DNA of 64,000 bases from Sphingobacteriales bacterium. Its GTDB lineage: Bacteria > Bacteroidota > Bacteroidia > Chitinophagales > Chitinophagaceae. The position numbers and the translations under genes were made by a program. The stretch is from positions 62,001 to 126,000 of the forward strand of contig JADJGB010000010.1 of assembly GCA_016708305.1 (NCBI GenBank), read 5' to 3'. The notes beneath the pieces are model-generated. The model was not told the DNA's origin. It ran no database searches and worked only from the letters and a program-made list of their open reading frames with translations. This document shows, piece after piece, positions 46,537 to 57,100 of this stretch; positions within the stretch are counted from its first letter, which is position 1, and each line of letters starts with the position of its first letter.

Positions 46537-46544
46537 TACTTTTG
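46537..46544 (+). promoter_or_regulatory. alpha/beta hydrolase gene -7 promoter element
   Basis: TACTTTTG, a perfect TAnnTTTG, 10 bp before the ATG at 46555. Confidence 0.5.
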
Positions 46545-46554
46545 CGTTATAAAA

Positions 46555-47397
46555 ATGAAAATACAAAATTTTGCTATAAGCATTTTAAAATCTCAAATCA
46601 ATTTACTGGCTGTCGTTTCCAAAAGAAGAGCCGGCAACAAAGCATTTGATATATTTTGCACGCCTTATCTTAAAAAAAAATACACTCCCAATGCCTTTTT
46701 CAAATCGGCAGAAGAACTACTGCTTGATTTTGAAGGTCTTAAAACAATCGGCTACCGATGGAACAAAGGCGGAGAGAAACGAATTTTTATAGCTCATGGC
46801 TTTAAATCCTGTGCTGAAAATTTTGGCCACTTTGTAAAGTTGCTAATTAAAAAAAATTATGAAGTAGTTGCCTTTGATGCACCTGCTCATGGACGTAGCG
46901 AAGGAAAAATACTTACAGGTATTATTTATAAAAACTTTATTCAGTCTGCTTATAATACCTATGGGCCTTTTGACAGTTTTCTGGGTCACTCGTTTGGTGC
47001 AATGGGTATCAGTTTTTTTGTGGCAGAACTCCCAGAAAGTAAAAATTTGAAAATAGCTTTGGTAGCGCCGGCTTCAGATACGCTTTCTCTATCAGAAATG
47101 TTTTTCCGGCAAATGTTAATAAAGGACAAGGAAGTGCAAAAGTATTTTATCAAAAGAATTGAGACTCTGGGCAAACATCCTATCGATTGGTTTTCGATAA
47201 AAAGATGCCTTTTAACCATCAATAGCCAGGTCTTGTGGGTTCATGATAAATTTGACAGGATTACGCCTGTGGAAGATGCCTACATAGCACAGAGGTTAAA
47301 CCTTGAAAACGTACATTTTTTATTTACTGAAGGATTGGGACATAGAAAAATTTACAGAGATGAAAAAGTCGTAAAAAATATAGTTGATTTTCTTTAA
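46555..47397 (+). CDS. alpha/beta hydrolase
   Basis: 280-residue serine hydrolase fold. IAHGFKSCAENFGHFVKLL contains the oxyanion region, FDAPAHGRSEG is the typical loop, and the nucleophile elbow is LGHSFGAMGIS. The acid is probably in VLWVHDKFDRITPVEDA and the His in TEGLGHRKIYRDE. No signal peptide. The substrate is unknown. Confidence 0.87.
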   Translation: MKIQNFAISILKSQINLLAVVSKRRAGNKAFDIFCTPYLKKKYTPNAFFKSAEELLLDFEGLKTIGYRWNKGGEKRIFIAHGFKSCAENFGHFVKLLIKKNYEVVAFDAPAHGRSEGKILTGIIYKNFIQSAYNTYGPFDSFLGHSFGAMGISFFVAELPESKNLKIALVAPASDTLSLSEMFFRQMLIKDKEVQKYFIKRIETLGKHPIDWFSIKRCLLTINSQVLWVHDKFDRITPVEDAYIAQRLNLENVHFLFTEGLGHRKIYRDEKVVKNIVDFL

Positions 47398-47485
47398 TCT
47401 TTTATAGCGTTTTTTAATCTGCCCGACAACCTTCACCTTACTTCTTTCTAAAAAATATTATATTGCAAAAAACAAAACAAGAAAA

Positions 47486-48665
47486 ATGCAAACAGATAGT
47501 AAAAATACAGGTATTGCAACCAAATGCGTGCATAGTGGTGAAATTTCCAATGACCAGGGTTCTCCGCATACGCCAATTTACAATTCCACTACATTCACAT
47601 TCTCCACTACAAATGATTTATTGGATGTAATTGACGGCAGAAAACCCGGAAGCCTCTATACCAGGTATGGCATGAACCTGTCAATTAAGGGATTGGAAGA
47701 AAAGATGGCACAATTAGAACATGCAGAAGCAGCGCTTGTTTTCAGTTCGGGCATTGCTGCAGAAGCAGCCATGTTTCTGGCTTTGGGCAGGAAGGGTATT
47801 GTATGCGTGGGAGATGCTTATGGTGGCACTATCGAACTGTTAAATATTCAACTGCGGTCAATCGGTATTCCGTTACATTTTTTTCTTGAGCCTTAAGAAT
47901 AACAGTTAGAAAGAATTCTTCAATCAGTCGTTGGACTCGTGTTTTTTGAAACGCCTACCAATACTTCGATTAAGATTTATGATATTCCTTCGATTTCAGC
48001 TTTGGCAAAAAAATATAACACACTTGTGGCCATAGACAATACGTTTGCCACTCCCATTAATCAAAATCCATTATTATTAGGAGCTGATATAGTAGTGCAT
48101 AGCGCCACAAAATACTTAGGCGGACACAGCGATATAACTGCCGGTGCAGTAATGGGAAGTAAATATCTGATTGCCCAAATTGCGCCCCATGAAAAATCTT
48201 GGCCAGATGCTTGCTCCGGAAACGGCTTCATTATTGTCAAGGAGCATCAAATCTTTAGTTGTGCGTGTTCAGCATCAAAATAATTCAGCACTTCGCATTG
48301 CTACAACGCTTGAAAAACATCCAAAAGTGAAAAGAATTCTTTATCCGGGGCTTCCTTCTTTCTCTGGCTACGAATTAGCTAAAAAGCAAATGAAAGGATT
48401 TGGAGGTATGATGACTATAGAAATTGATGGCGGCTATGAAGAAACCATGAAATTTGCAGACAGTTTGAAAATATTTAGAATAGCGCCCAGCCTGGGCGGA
48501 GCAGAAAGCCTGTGTACACAACCGGTTACCACCACCCATCACGGATTGCCGGAAGAAGAATTACAAATAAGAGGAATCACCCCTTCCATGATCAGACTCT
48601 CCATCGGACTCGAAGACACTGAGGATTTAATTGCTGATCTGAATCAGGCATTGCAAAAAGTTTAA
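47486..48665 (+). CDS. Cys/Met metabolism PLP enzyme (cystathionine gamma-synthase/lyase type), interrupted
   Basis: PLP-dependent enzyme of transsulfuration or methionine gamma-lyase type, about 390 residues. TKCVHSGEISNDQGSPHTPI, YNSTTFTF, YTRYGMNLSIKGLEEKMAQL, VFSSGIAA and the PLP-Lys motif VVHSATKYLGGHSDITAG are visible. After a frame change near 48180 come MKNLGQMLAPETASLL and GGAESLCTQPVTTTHHGLP. There are also two in-frame TAA codons around 47896-47904 (CCTTAAGAATAACAG), which need two compensating indels rather than one. Which reaction it catalyses is unresolved. Confidence 0.82.
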
Positions 48666-48771
48666 AGTATAAAATTTTTGGGGTTTATTATATTTATAAA
48701 TGTGGCCATGCAAAATTCCGGTAAACCAAACTTTTGAAAATATATGTTGTTATAAAGCAAAACAATAGAAA

Positions 48772-49599
48772 ATGATCGGAAGCAATAAAATGAAAATTGA
48801 GCTGTGGAGTGATGTGGCTTGTCCTTTCTGCTATATCGGGAAAAGGCATTATGAATCAGCTATCAGCAAATTTACAGATGCAAATAATATAGAATTAGAA
48901 TGGAAAAGTTTTCAGCTTGACCCCACCATTCCTGAAGATATTAATTGCAAACAAAGTGTCTCTGCTTATCTTTCTGCCTCAAAAGGTATGACGATGGATC
49001 AGGTGGCAAAGATGACAGAAGGTGTAACTGAAATGGTGAAAAACACAGGACTGTCTTTGGATTTTGAAAAAGCGGTGGCTGCCAATACCTTTAATGCGCA
49101 TCGGATTATTCAAAAAGCTAAAACAAAAGGACTGGGAGACGCTATTGAAGAAGCTTTCTTTAAGGCTCATTTTGTGGATGGATTGGACGTAGCAAACAAG
49201 GAGGTTTTAATGAATATTGGTGAAAAAACAGGCCTTTCAAAGGAAGATATCTATGATGCATTGTCAAATGATGAATATGCCTATATGGTGCAGCAGGACA
49301 TCATGGAGTCCAGAAATATCGGTGTAAGAGGTGTTCCGTTCTTTGTATTCAATCGTAAATACGGAATATCAGGCGCACAACCTGTAGAAGTGTTTACAAA
49401 TACCATCGAGAAATCATTTGCCGAATGGCGAAAGGATAATCCCGTAATAATGCTTGAGGTAAATGAAGGCCCTGCCTGCACTGCTGATGGAGTGTGTGAT
49501 AAAGGTAAAATCGGATATTCGTTTTTAATGAAAACCATAAAGGGTAGCTGTAAACAAACCTCTTTCACGGCCTTTGGTAAGCAAAAACCAGTTTCCTGA
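48772..49599 (+). CDS. DsbA-family oxidoreductase (FrnE-like)
   Basis: Thioredoxin-fold protein with a helical insert. VACPFCYIGKRHYESAI carries the redox motif CPFC, and GVRGVPFFVFNRKYGISGAQ the cis-Pro and substrate loop. It is cytoplasmic, of the FrnE/2-hydroxychromene isomerase-like type. Relatives end soon after GPACTADGVCD, with a stop. Here the frame runs on for 30 unlike residues to 49599 and overlaps the convergent gene by 75 bp. A stop near 49503 (GTGTGTGATAAAGG) lost through an indel is likely. The start could also be at MKIELW (48790). Confidence 0.85.
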   Translation: MIGSNKMKIELWSDVACPFCYIGKRHYESAISKFTDANNIELEWKSFQLDPTIPEDINCKQSVSAYLSASKGMTMDQVAKMTEGVTEMVKNTGLSLDFEKAVAANTFNAHRIIQKAKTKGLGDAIEEAFFKAHFVDGLDVANKEVLMNIGEKTGLSKEDIYDALSNDEYAYMVQQDIMESRNIGVRGVPFFVFNRKYGISGAQPVEVFTNTIEKSFAEWRKDNPVIMLEVNEGPACTADGVCDKGKIGYSFLMKTIKGSCKQTSFTAFGKQKPVS

Positions 49600-50463
49600 A
49601 TATCGTAACACATTGGGTACTAATAGCTTACCAACTTTGGTAAGCTGTACATTCATGTGTACATCAAAATCATAAGCTCCCGTATTATAGCTAAGATCGT
49701 AAGTGCGGCCTAAAATTTCAAACGTCCGGTAGTCAAACCAGGTGGTCATATTGTCATAAACAATTTTATTTCGCTGGCCGGAACTCAATCCCTGTTTGGC
49801 TTTGACTGAAAACCGATAGGAGTCTCTTCCGTTATATACTTCATAATCAATTTCATAGTCATAATACGGTGTTACTGAAGGGTCAAAAATATTACTCTTG
49901 TCGCCGATGAACGGAATTCCGGGAATCTTCTTACCGGGATTAAAAAACAGCATTTTCAACTGCTCCTTTCTTTTATCCATTCCTGATTTATTTTTTGGGT
50001 TCAAATTATCTAATTGATTTTTTTCGCCACATACTTTTTCTTTTGTAAAAAACAAGCCTGCATACATCTCGGCAGTGTAGTAATTATAATCTCCACTTTT
50101 ATCCAGCATATCCCCTGTTACGCGCTCATACTCTTTCGTCATGCTGCGGCATCCACCTGAGTAAGTTTGGATCGTTTTACTGTTGAGCGAAGCTGCTTCC
50201 CTACCCTTTTTATCTTTCATCACAATGTTGTTCAGTGAATTGTAGCTGAGGAACCGCAGATTTCTAAACGCCTGATAAAAGGTTTTATCTTTTTTTACAC
50301 GATCAATAAAATCAGGCACATTCAGGTCATTGCGTACTACCACCTCAGAAAGCGTAACCATTCTTGCCAATGCTTCATTCTCAAGCGAATCTTCATTAAC
50401 CTGAGCAAATGCAATTTGACTCAAAAAGAGGCAAATGAGTAAATATTTTACCTGTAATTTCAT
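49525..50463 (-). CDS. secreted protein of unknown function
   Basis: 312 residues with a signal peptide (MKLQVKYLLICLFLSQIAFA), so periplasmic or outer-membrane associated. MVTLSEVVVRNDLNVPDFID resembles the start of carboxypeptidase-regulatory-like Bacteroidota proteins. The rest (RFLSYNSLNNIVMKDKKGRE, TYSGGCRSMTKEYERVTGDM, WFDYRTFEILGRTYDLSYNT) suggests a beta-rich fold. I do not recognise a named family. It ends inside the over-run of the FrnE-like frame and lies 28 bp downstream of def. Confidence 0.75.
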   Translation of the reverse strand: MKLQVKYLLICLFLSQIAFAQVNEDSLENEALARMVTLSEVVVRNDLNVPDFIDRVKKDKTFYQAFRNLRFLSYNSLNNIVMKDKKGREAASLNSKTIQTYSGGCRSMTKEYERVTGDMLDKSGDYNYYTAEMYAGLFFTKEKVCGEKNQLDNLNPKNKSGMDKRKEQLKMLFFNPGKKIPGIPFIGDKSNIFDPSVTPYYDYEIDYEVYNGRDSYRFSVKAKQGLSSGQRNKIVYDNMTTWFDYRTFEILGRTYDLSYNTGAYDFDVHMNVQLTKVGKLLVPNVLRYSGNWFLLTKGRERGLFTATLYGFH

Positions 50464-50491
50464 TTCAGGGTCTAAGGAAAGACAAGCACAA

Positions 50492-51070
50492 TCAACTGAA
50501 AATCATTTTGTAATCTACTTTTACCTTCCCTTTTTCTATATCGTTCAGTTTGCTTTTCAAAAGTTTTCTTTTCAAAGGTGGCAGGTGGTCTATAAATAGT
50601 TTGCCTTCAATGTGGTCATATTCGTGAAGAATAACCCTGGCCGAGATACCTGAAAAAGTATCCTCATGCCAGTCAAAGTTTTCATCCTGGTAATCAATAG
50701 TCACGGTTTCTTCCCTTTTGATATCCTCTCTTATCTTGGGAATACTGAGACAACCTTCGTTATACACCCATGGTTCACCACCCAGCTCTTTTATATATGC
50801 ATTTATAAAAACTTTCTTTATTCCATCATCATCGGGGTAGTCTTCTTCTTTTTCCTGCTCATCCATATTTTCAAAAATCAGCAATGTGTCCACCACAAAC
50901 AGCCTGATGGATTTGTTCACCTGTGGCGCTGCTAGGCCCACACCATTACTGTTGTACATAGTTTCCCACATATTGGATATCAATTCCTTAAGACCCGGAT
51001 AATCTGCTTCTATTTCATCTGTTGTGCGACGCAGCACCGGAAGTCCATAAGCTACAATAGGTAAAATCAT
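50492..51070 (-). CDS. def: peptide deformylase
   Basis: Metalloenzyme removing formyl from nascent N-terminal Met. All three motifs are present: GVGLAAPQ (about 42-49), EGCLSIP with the metal Cys, and HEYDHIEGKLFID with the two metal His and catalytic Glu. At 192 residues it is slightly longer than usual because of an acidic insert (EQEKEEDYPDDDG), common in Bacteroidota. The initiator ATG sits 5 bp after a -7 promoter element. Confidence 0.96.
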   Translation of the reverse strand: MILPIVAYGLPVLRRTTDEIEADYPGLKELISNMWETMYNSNGVGLAAPQVNKSIRLFVVDTLLIFENMDEQEKEEDYPDDDGIKKVFINAYIKELGGEPWVYNEGCLSIPKIREDIKREETVTIDYQDENFDWHEDTFSGISARVILHEYDHIEGKLFIDHLPPLKRKLLKSKLNDIEKGKVKVDYKMIFS

Positions 51071-51075
51071 AGCTG

Positions 51076-51083
51076 CAAAATTA
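51076..51083 (-). promoter_or_regulatory. def -7 promoter element
   Basis: TAATTTTG on the minus strand, perfect TAnnTTTG, 5 bp before the def ATG; predicts a near-leaderless transcript. Confidence 0.5.
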
Positions 51084-51126
51084 CTTATGAAAAATGAATT
51101 AAGCTAATATGAATGTATCTGCGACA

Positions 51127-51537
51127 TTAAAACTTTTGCAAATATTCCTGCAGCATAATGGTGGCGGCTATTTTGTCCACTAAGGCTTTATTACGCCGCT
51201 GCATTTTTTTAAGCCCCATTTCCAGCATGGCATCTTTAGCCATTTTGGAAGTATAACGCTCGTCAATAGTTTCAATTGGAGTAATGGGAAAATTTTTTTT
51301 CAGTTTTTCGATGATTTTTTTTACTAAAGGAGTTGCATGGGTATCACTTTCATCCCAGTTTTTGGGTTCGCCAATCAGTATTTTTTCTACTACCTCCTTA
51401 GAGAAATAGTCTTTCAGAAAAGAAATCAACTGCCCCGATTCGATAGTTGTAAGGCCTGTAGCAATAATTTTCAATGGATCTGTAACAGCAATACCGGTAC
51501 GTTTAAGACCATAATCTATACAAATAATACGAGACAT
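51127..51537 (-). CDS. ruvX: RuvX/YqgF nuclease (pre-16S rRNA processing)
   Basis: RNase H-like nuclease of the YqgF family implicated in 16S rRNA 5' maturation. IICIDYGLKRTGIAVTDPL carries the first Asp; KILIGEPKNWDESDTHATPL, TIDERYTSKMAKDAM and VDKIAATIMLQEYL complete the set. 136 residues, family length. It lies 57 bp upstream of def in the same direction but def has its own promoter match. Confidence 0.95.
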   Translation of the reverse strand: MSRIICIDYGLKRTGIAVTDPLKIIATGLTTIESGQLISFLKDYFSKEVVEKILIGEPKNWDESDTHATPLVKKIIEKLKKNFPITPIETIDERYTSKMAKDAMLEMGLKKMQRRNKALVDKIAATIMLQEYLQKF

Positions 51538-51667
51538 TTTTAGAAATTAATAAAATGCAAGGTAGCAATTAATATTTTGTTGGTCTAAGGACTTAAAAAG
51601 TAACAATACACATCACAATAGATATTAAAGGGCACTATTATAAAAGCTCATTATTAATCAGTCGCAA

Positions 51668-51916
51668 TCAACAACAAGTATAATCTGTTGTAAACAAGCC
51701 GTTTACAGCAATAATTTTTGCAATATCTATCTTTTCACCGTTATCCAGAGTAATAAATACCAAGGTTCCGTTTTCGGTAATTTCTTTAATGAAACCTTCT
51801 GCCCTGCCAAGTCCATTATCATCAATCATCAATCTGACCTGCTCTTTGTTTTCATACAATTTTTTCAGTTCATTTACAAAACTTTGACCGGTATTTAAAG
51901 TACACCTTTCGTCCAT
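51668..51916 (-). CDS. small hypothetical protein
   Basis: 82 residues from the ATG at 51914-51916 (MDERCTLNTGQSFVNELKKL), with GLGRAEGFIKEITENGTLVF and LDNGEKIDIAKIIAVNG. The latter looks like a small beta-barrel of the SH3/Hfq type with a regulatory loop, but no family was recognised. The C-terminus TTDYTCC has paired Cys. It starts 2 bp after the GNAT stop, so the two are probably co-translated. Confidence 0.6.
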   Translation of the reverse strand: MDERCTLNTGQSFVNELKKLYENKEQVRLMIDDNGLGRAEGFIKEITENGTLVFITLDNGEKIDIAKIIAVNGLFTTDYTCC

Positions 51917-51917
51917 A

Positions 51918-52442
51918 TCAAAATAATTTTTTTTGTAAAACAGCAAATTCCAACTTCTGCTGATGCCTGCCACTCACCTCGTCTTCTTCAAAAGGTTTTC
52001 GTTCACCTTTGTCTGAATAACCATGTCGCTTGTACCAGTTAATTAATTCATGTCTAACCGAAATAACGGTCATATATACACTATTACAACTATTCTGTAT
52101 AGCAAATTGTTCTGAAGCGTGCAGCAATTTTTTACCTATGCCGCCACCTTGAATCTGAGGTTTTACACTCAGCATCCCAAGATATATCCTTTCACCATGT
52201 TTCTGTAGATTTACGCAGCCTACTATTTCATTTTCAGTGTATTTTAGAAATACAGTATCTGGCGGGCGCATCAAGAGGCTTACCTCCTCTTCATTGGTTC
52301 TCACATCTCCTGCTATCAGGTGGGCTTCGGTTGTCCAGCCGCTTTGCGATGCTTCTCCACGATATGCGCTGTTGAGCAAAGCCGTAATTGTTGCTACGTC
52401 TTTTAAATCAGCTAATGAAATATGAGGGTCTGAAAAAAGCAT
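51918..52442 (-). CDS. GNAT family N-acetyltransferase
   Basis: 174 residues. The acetyl-CoA motif is LGMLSVKPQIQGGGIGKKLL (Q/R-x-x-G-x-G/A), with the preceding strand ENEIVGCVNLQKHGERIY and the following LINWYKRHGYSDKGERKPFE. No signal or other domain. The acceptor is unknown. Near-overlapping the small hypothetical gene downstream suggests an operon of two. Confidence 0.87.
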   Translation of the reverse strand: MLFSDPHISLADLKDVATITALLNSAYRGEASQSGWTTEAHLIAGDVRTNEEEVSLLMRPPDTVFLKYTENEIVGCVNLQKHGERIYLGMLSVKPQIQGGGIGKKLLHASEQFAIQNSCNSVYMTVISVRHELINWYKRHGYSDKGERKPFEEDEVSGRHQQKLEFAVLQKKLF

Positions 52443-52593
52443 TCAGAATACAAGTTATAAGTTTTTCAGAAAAATAGAACCGCCATCCCGACAACTGAAG
52501 GATTCTCCCTTATTCAGACCAGTTCATTATTCTTTACAGTTTCCAGAATGACGGTTTCATAAAGTACTGCTTTTAAAACAGTAAATAAAACAA

Positions 52594-53786
52594 CTATTTC
52601 AACTTGGCAAGCGCTTCTTTAATTCTTGCCCAGGCTTTTTCTATATTTTCTAAACTGTTGGCATACGAAAACCGCACACAATTCGGCTCGCCAAAAGCGG
52701 CTCCCATTACAGAGGATACGTGAGCCGTGTTGAGGATATACATACACAAATCAGCCGAATCTTTGATTATATTTCCTTCTTCATCATTCTTTCCAAAGTA
52801 GGAGCTCATGTCAGGAAACACGTAAAAAGCGCCTTCAGGCTCGGTGCAGCTGATTTCGGGCACATCTTTCAGCAGTTCCATCACATGCTGCTTACGGTAC
52901 GCAAATTCCTTTGCCATTTCTATAGAAGGGGCATTATCGGCAGTTAAGGCGGTAATGGCAGCCCTTTGGGCAATGGAGCAGGTAGCGCTGGTAAACTGAC
53001 CCTGCAATTTTTCCATTCCTTTTGAAATATCTGCTACTGAAGCGGTATACCCAATACGCCATCCTGTCATGGCATATCCTTTACTCAATCCGTTTATGAG
53101 TACCACGCGGTTTTGATCTCATCAAACTGTGCAATACTTTGATGATCACCCACATAATTGATGTATTCATAAATTTCATCAGCAATAACGTATATCTGAG
53201 GGTATTTTTTGAATACTTCTACCAGGGCAGCCAGTTCTTCCCTGCTGTAAACTGCGCCGGATGGATTACAAGGTGAAGAAAAAAGGAAGGCTTTCGTTTT
53301 AGGGGTAATGACCGCCTCTAACTGAGCCGCATTAATTTTAAACCCGTCTTCCACTTTGGAACGAACCTCTACTACTTTTCCACGTGCAATTTTCACTAAT
53401 TCTGAATATGTTACCCAGTAAGGAGTAGGAATAACCACTTCATCATCATCGTCCACAAGTGCCAGAATGGTGTTAGCCAGACTTTGTTTTGCACCGGTTG
53501 AAACCACAATATGCTCCGGCTTGTAATCCAGATTGTTATCTCTTTTTAGTTTGGTACAAACGGCTTCTCGCAGTTCTAAATAGCCGGGTACGGGCGTATA
53601 GTGGCTCCAGTTGTCGTTGACAGCCTTTATTGCAGCCTGCTTAATATGTTCAGGAGTGTCAAAATCGGGTTCTCCAAGGCTCAGGTCAATCACATCAATG
53701 CCTTTTGCTCTGAGTTCTCGGCCCAATTTTGCCATTTTTAAGGTTTCCGGTTCTGTAAAACGCTGTAATAAAGTAGATAAAGACAT
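52594..53786 (-). CDS. aspartate aminotransferase, class I (one frameshift)
   Basis: PLP transaminase of about 397 residues. DVIDLSLGEPDFDTPEHIKQ, VVSTGAKQSLANTILALVDD, SSPCNPSGAVYSREEL and VIADEIYEYINYVGDHQS lie in the first frame. After a break near 53100 the PLP-Lys motif INGLSKGYAMTGWRIGY follows, then VRFSYANSLENIEKAWARI. GATCAAAACCGCGTGG needs one more A to restore the frame (EIKNRVVLING). Substrate choice (aspartate versus other amino acids) is by family similarity. Confidence 0.92.
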
Positions 53787-53820
53787 AATAAATAAAATTT
53801 AAGTTATAAACGAATTGTCG

Positions 53821-53828
53821 CAAATGTA
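53821..53828 (-). promoter_or_regulatory. aminotransferase gene -7 promoter element
   Basis: TACATTTG on the minus strand, perfect TAnnTTTG, 34 bp before the ATG. Confidence 0.45.
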
Positions 53829-53933
53829 AAGAAAGGCATGAGATAAAATAAACCATTTCAACTGTTTTTAATCAGAAAACGGCTGTTTCCCCTATTTCAC
53901 CAGAAATATTATTTTTTAAAACAATGAATTTTT

Positions 53934-54005
53934 CGCCTCACCCCAGCCGTCTCCACACGATGAGGAAGTAAACCCCTTCACTAGAAAAGTTTTTAAAGGA
54001 TTTAA
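53934..54005 (+). repeat. degenerate REP-like element, copy B
   Basis: CGCCTCACCCCAGCCGTCTCC, GAGGAAGTAAACCCC, TTCACTAGAAAAGTTTTTAAAGGATTTAA; aligns along its length with 5611-5676 in the same orientation. Both copies start about 240 bp before the ATG of a plus-strand operon. Confidence 0.6.
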
Positions 54006-54111
54006 CTAATATTGCTATGACGGAAATGCTATGAATTTGATTTTTCTCAATTTTATTGGATTTCTTGCTTTTTTCAAAGGAAATCTCATTAAATATATGT
54101 ATTGAATACCT

Positions 54112-54119
54112 TATCTTTG
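54112..54119 (+). promoter_or_regulatory. secDF -7 promoter element
   Basis: TATCTTTG, perfect TAnnTTTG, followed by CAGCC; 50 bp before the secDF ATG. Confidence 0.5.
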
Positions 54120-54169
54120 CAGCCTTTAAAAATTTTGGAAAATTCTAAGAATTAATTAATAATTGACTT

Positions 54170-57100
54170 ATGCAACTAAAAGGCCTGGTTAGATTCTTTA
54201 CAATCTTGCTTATTATTTACTCAGTTTACCAGCTTTCCTTTACCTGGTTTGTTCGCAACCACGAAAAGAAATTAGAAAAGGTAGCACATAATTTTGTCAA
54301 CCAAAATTATGGCACTGCCAACCAGACATATCCTTCAAACAAGGATTCTCAGGACCTATATCAAATCAAACTGGATTCTATTTATCGCGATAGGATGAAC
54401 CGACTTCAGGACAGCACCAAAGATGATATTATCACCTATGGTATTACCGGAGGAATCAGTTATCAAAAAGCTAAAGAAGAAGAGTTGAGCCTGGGTCTCG
54501 ACCTTCAGGGCGGTATGAACGTTACGATGGAAGTGGAAATGGCAGGATTGCTTAAAACGCTTGCAAATAATACCAATGACCCCAATTTTTTAAAAGCGCT
54601 TGCAAATGCTAATCAGCGAAAGGCTAACAGCGATGCTAACTTTATCGGATTATTTGCCGAAGAGTTTAAAAAATTGTCACCAAATACGCCACTGGCTTCA
54701 TTGTTTGCCACTGCCAATCGTACAGAGCTGAAAGTTACCGACAGCGACAGTAAGGTAATAGCCTTTCTGGGAAGACAAGCTAGAGATGCATTTGAAAATA
54801 CAGCCCGGCTGATTACTACCCGTATTGACAAGTTTGGTGTGGCACAGCCCAGTATTAATGCTGATGCCGAAAAGCAGATAATTACTGTGGAGCTACCGGG
54901 TGTACAGGATAAAGAAAGGGTAAGAAAAAATCTACAGGCATCTGCTAACCTTCAGTTTTGGGAAGTATATAATATTTCTGAAATATGGCAAAATATTCAG
55001 AAGGCCGATGAAATTTTCTATGCACAGCATGGAGGAAAAGTGACTCAGGATACAGCTAAACAATCAGAAGCATCAGCTACTACCACTACTACAGCAAGTG
55101 ATTCATCAAAAAGTACAGCAAAAGTGATACTTCAAAAAATCTTCAAGAGCAACTGAAAAGCATTGTAGGAGAAGAAAAAACAGAACAAAAATCGACTGCC
55201 CAAACAGCAACCAGCCAGGAGCAGGAAGCTAAGAAACATTTGTACGGCTGGATCGGCTTCTCTGCCGACCAACAGGGCCGTCTGATGGATATTGGCAGAA
55301 TCGGTCAGGTATTAATAAAAGACACATCCGAGATTAGTAAAATCCTACATTCGGAACATATTAAAAACCAATTCCCTGCCGACATGGTATGGATGTATGG
55401 TATTCCCGAAAAAAAATCACCTTATGTGGGGCTGTATGCCATTAAAACTTATGGTCGTGAAAATGCCAAACTCGGGGGAGAAACAGTAACAAATGCACGT
55501 GCCGACTATGACCAAACCGGTAAAATTGCCGTTTCATTAGAGATGAACCCAACAGGAGCCAAAATTTGGGCTGATATGACTACTGCCAACAAAGGCCGCT
55601 CCATTGCCATTGTAGTTGATAATACTGTTTATTCAGCTCCAAACGTAAATGAGCCTATTACCGGCGGAAACTCAAGCATTTCTGGAGGATTTGACCAGCA
55701 GGATGCCACAGATCTTGCCAATATACTGAAAATAGGTAAACTGCCTGCTCCAGCCAAAATTGTTCAGGAACAAACCGTAGGCCCTACTCTCGGAGAAGCA
55801 GCTATCAAAGGCGGTATGCTGTCATTCCTATTATCGTTTATCGTAATCTTCACACTGATGTTGATTTATTATAACACCAGTGGGTGGATTGTCAATATTG
55901 CATTGATTTTGAACCTATTATATACTATCGGCATTTTGGCTGGGTTAGGAGCTTTATTGACGGCTTCGGGTATTGCCGGTTTGGTGCTTACTATCGGGAT
56001 GGCTGTTGATACAAACGTGTTTATTTACGAACGTATTAAGGAGGAATTGAGAAAAGGTAAAGGTTATATTGCAGCAATCAATGACGGATACCATCGCTCT
56101 TTGCCACCTGTGTTGGACGGCCACATAACCACCTTAATTACTGCCATCATCCTTTACTATTTTGGGTTAGGCCCTGTAAAAGGATTTGCAACAACACAGA
56201 TTTTGGGTCTTTTACTTTCATTATTCAGCGGCATCTTAGTAAGCCGATGGGTTACTGATTGGTTTACAGACAAAAACAGACACCTGAAATATTTCAGTAA
56301 ACTAAGTAACACAATTGTTCAAAAATCCCATTTTAAATTCATTGAATTTAGAAAAACGGCCTACATCATATCCACAGTTGTTGTCATTTTAGGAATTAGC
56401 ACTATTTTTTATGGTTTTGACTATGGTGTGGAATTTGACGGAGGTCGTAGCTATAGAATTGAATTTAATAAAAAAGTGAATGTGGAAAAGGTAAGAGACG
56501 ACCTTAAGACTACTTTTGATGGCGAAAACCCCACTATTAAAACAGTAGGTGATGCCAGCGAATTAGATATTACCACCTCATACCTTATCAAAGAACCGAA
56601 TGCCGATGTAGCGGATTCAATGGTGTTGGTAAAATTATATCAAGGCTTAAAAAATCACCTTCCGGCTGACGTATCTTTCGAGAAATTTGACTCAGACTAT
56701 AAAAAAGGTTCTAAAAAGGTATTACCTACCATTTCGGATGATTTGAAGAAAGGTGCCTTCAAAGCAACAATTTTGGCAATTTTAGCAATTTTCCTTTATA
56801 TCTTCCTGCGTTTCCGTAACTGGAGATATTCTTTGGGTACAATTTTTGCATTAATGCACGATGCATTGTTAATGCTAGTAGTATTTTCATTCTTCAGAAA
56901 AATCGTTCCATTCCCGCTTGAAATTGACCAGCATTTTATTGCGGCTATTCTTACCGTTCTTGGTTTCTCAATGAACGATACGGTAGTTATTTTCGACAGG
57001 ATACGGGAAGACGGAAAATTATATCCTCAGATGGAGCAGGGAAAATTGATTAACAAAGCCATCAATGAAACGTTAAGTAGAACCATAATGACCTCTCTCA

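Larger units (their letters stand above)
53787..54169. other. divergent intergenic region aspartate aminotransferase-secDF
   Basis: 383 bp holding the aminotransferase promoter (53821-53828), REP-like copy B (53934-54005) and the secDF -7 element (54112-54119). No gene seen. Confidence 0.6.

Noticed and set aside
47398..47485. SAM riboswitch before the Cys/Met PLP enzyme
   Set aside because: The 88-bp leader is AT-rich and shows none of the conserved stems of known SAM riboswitches.
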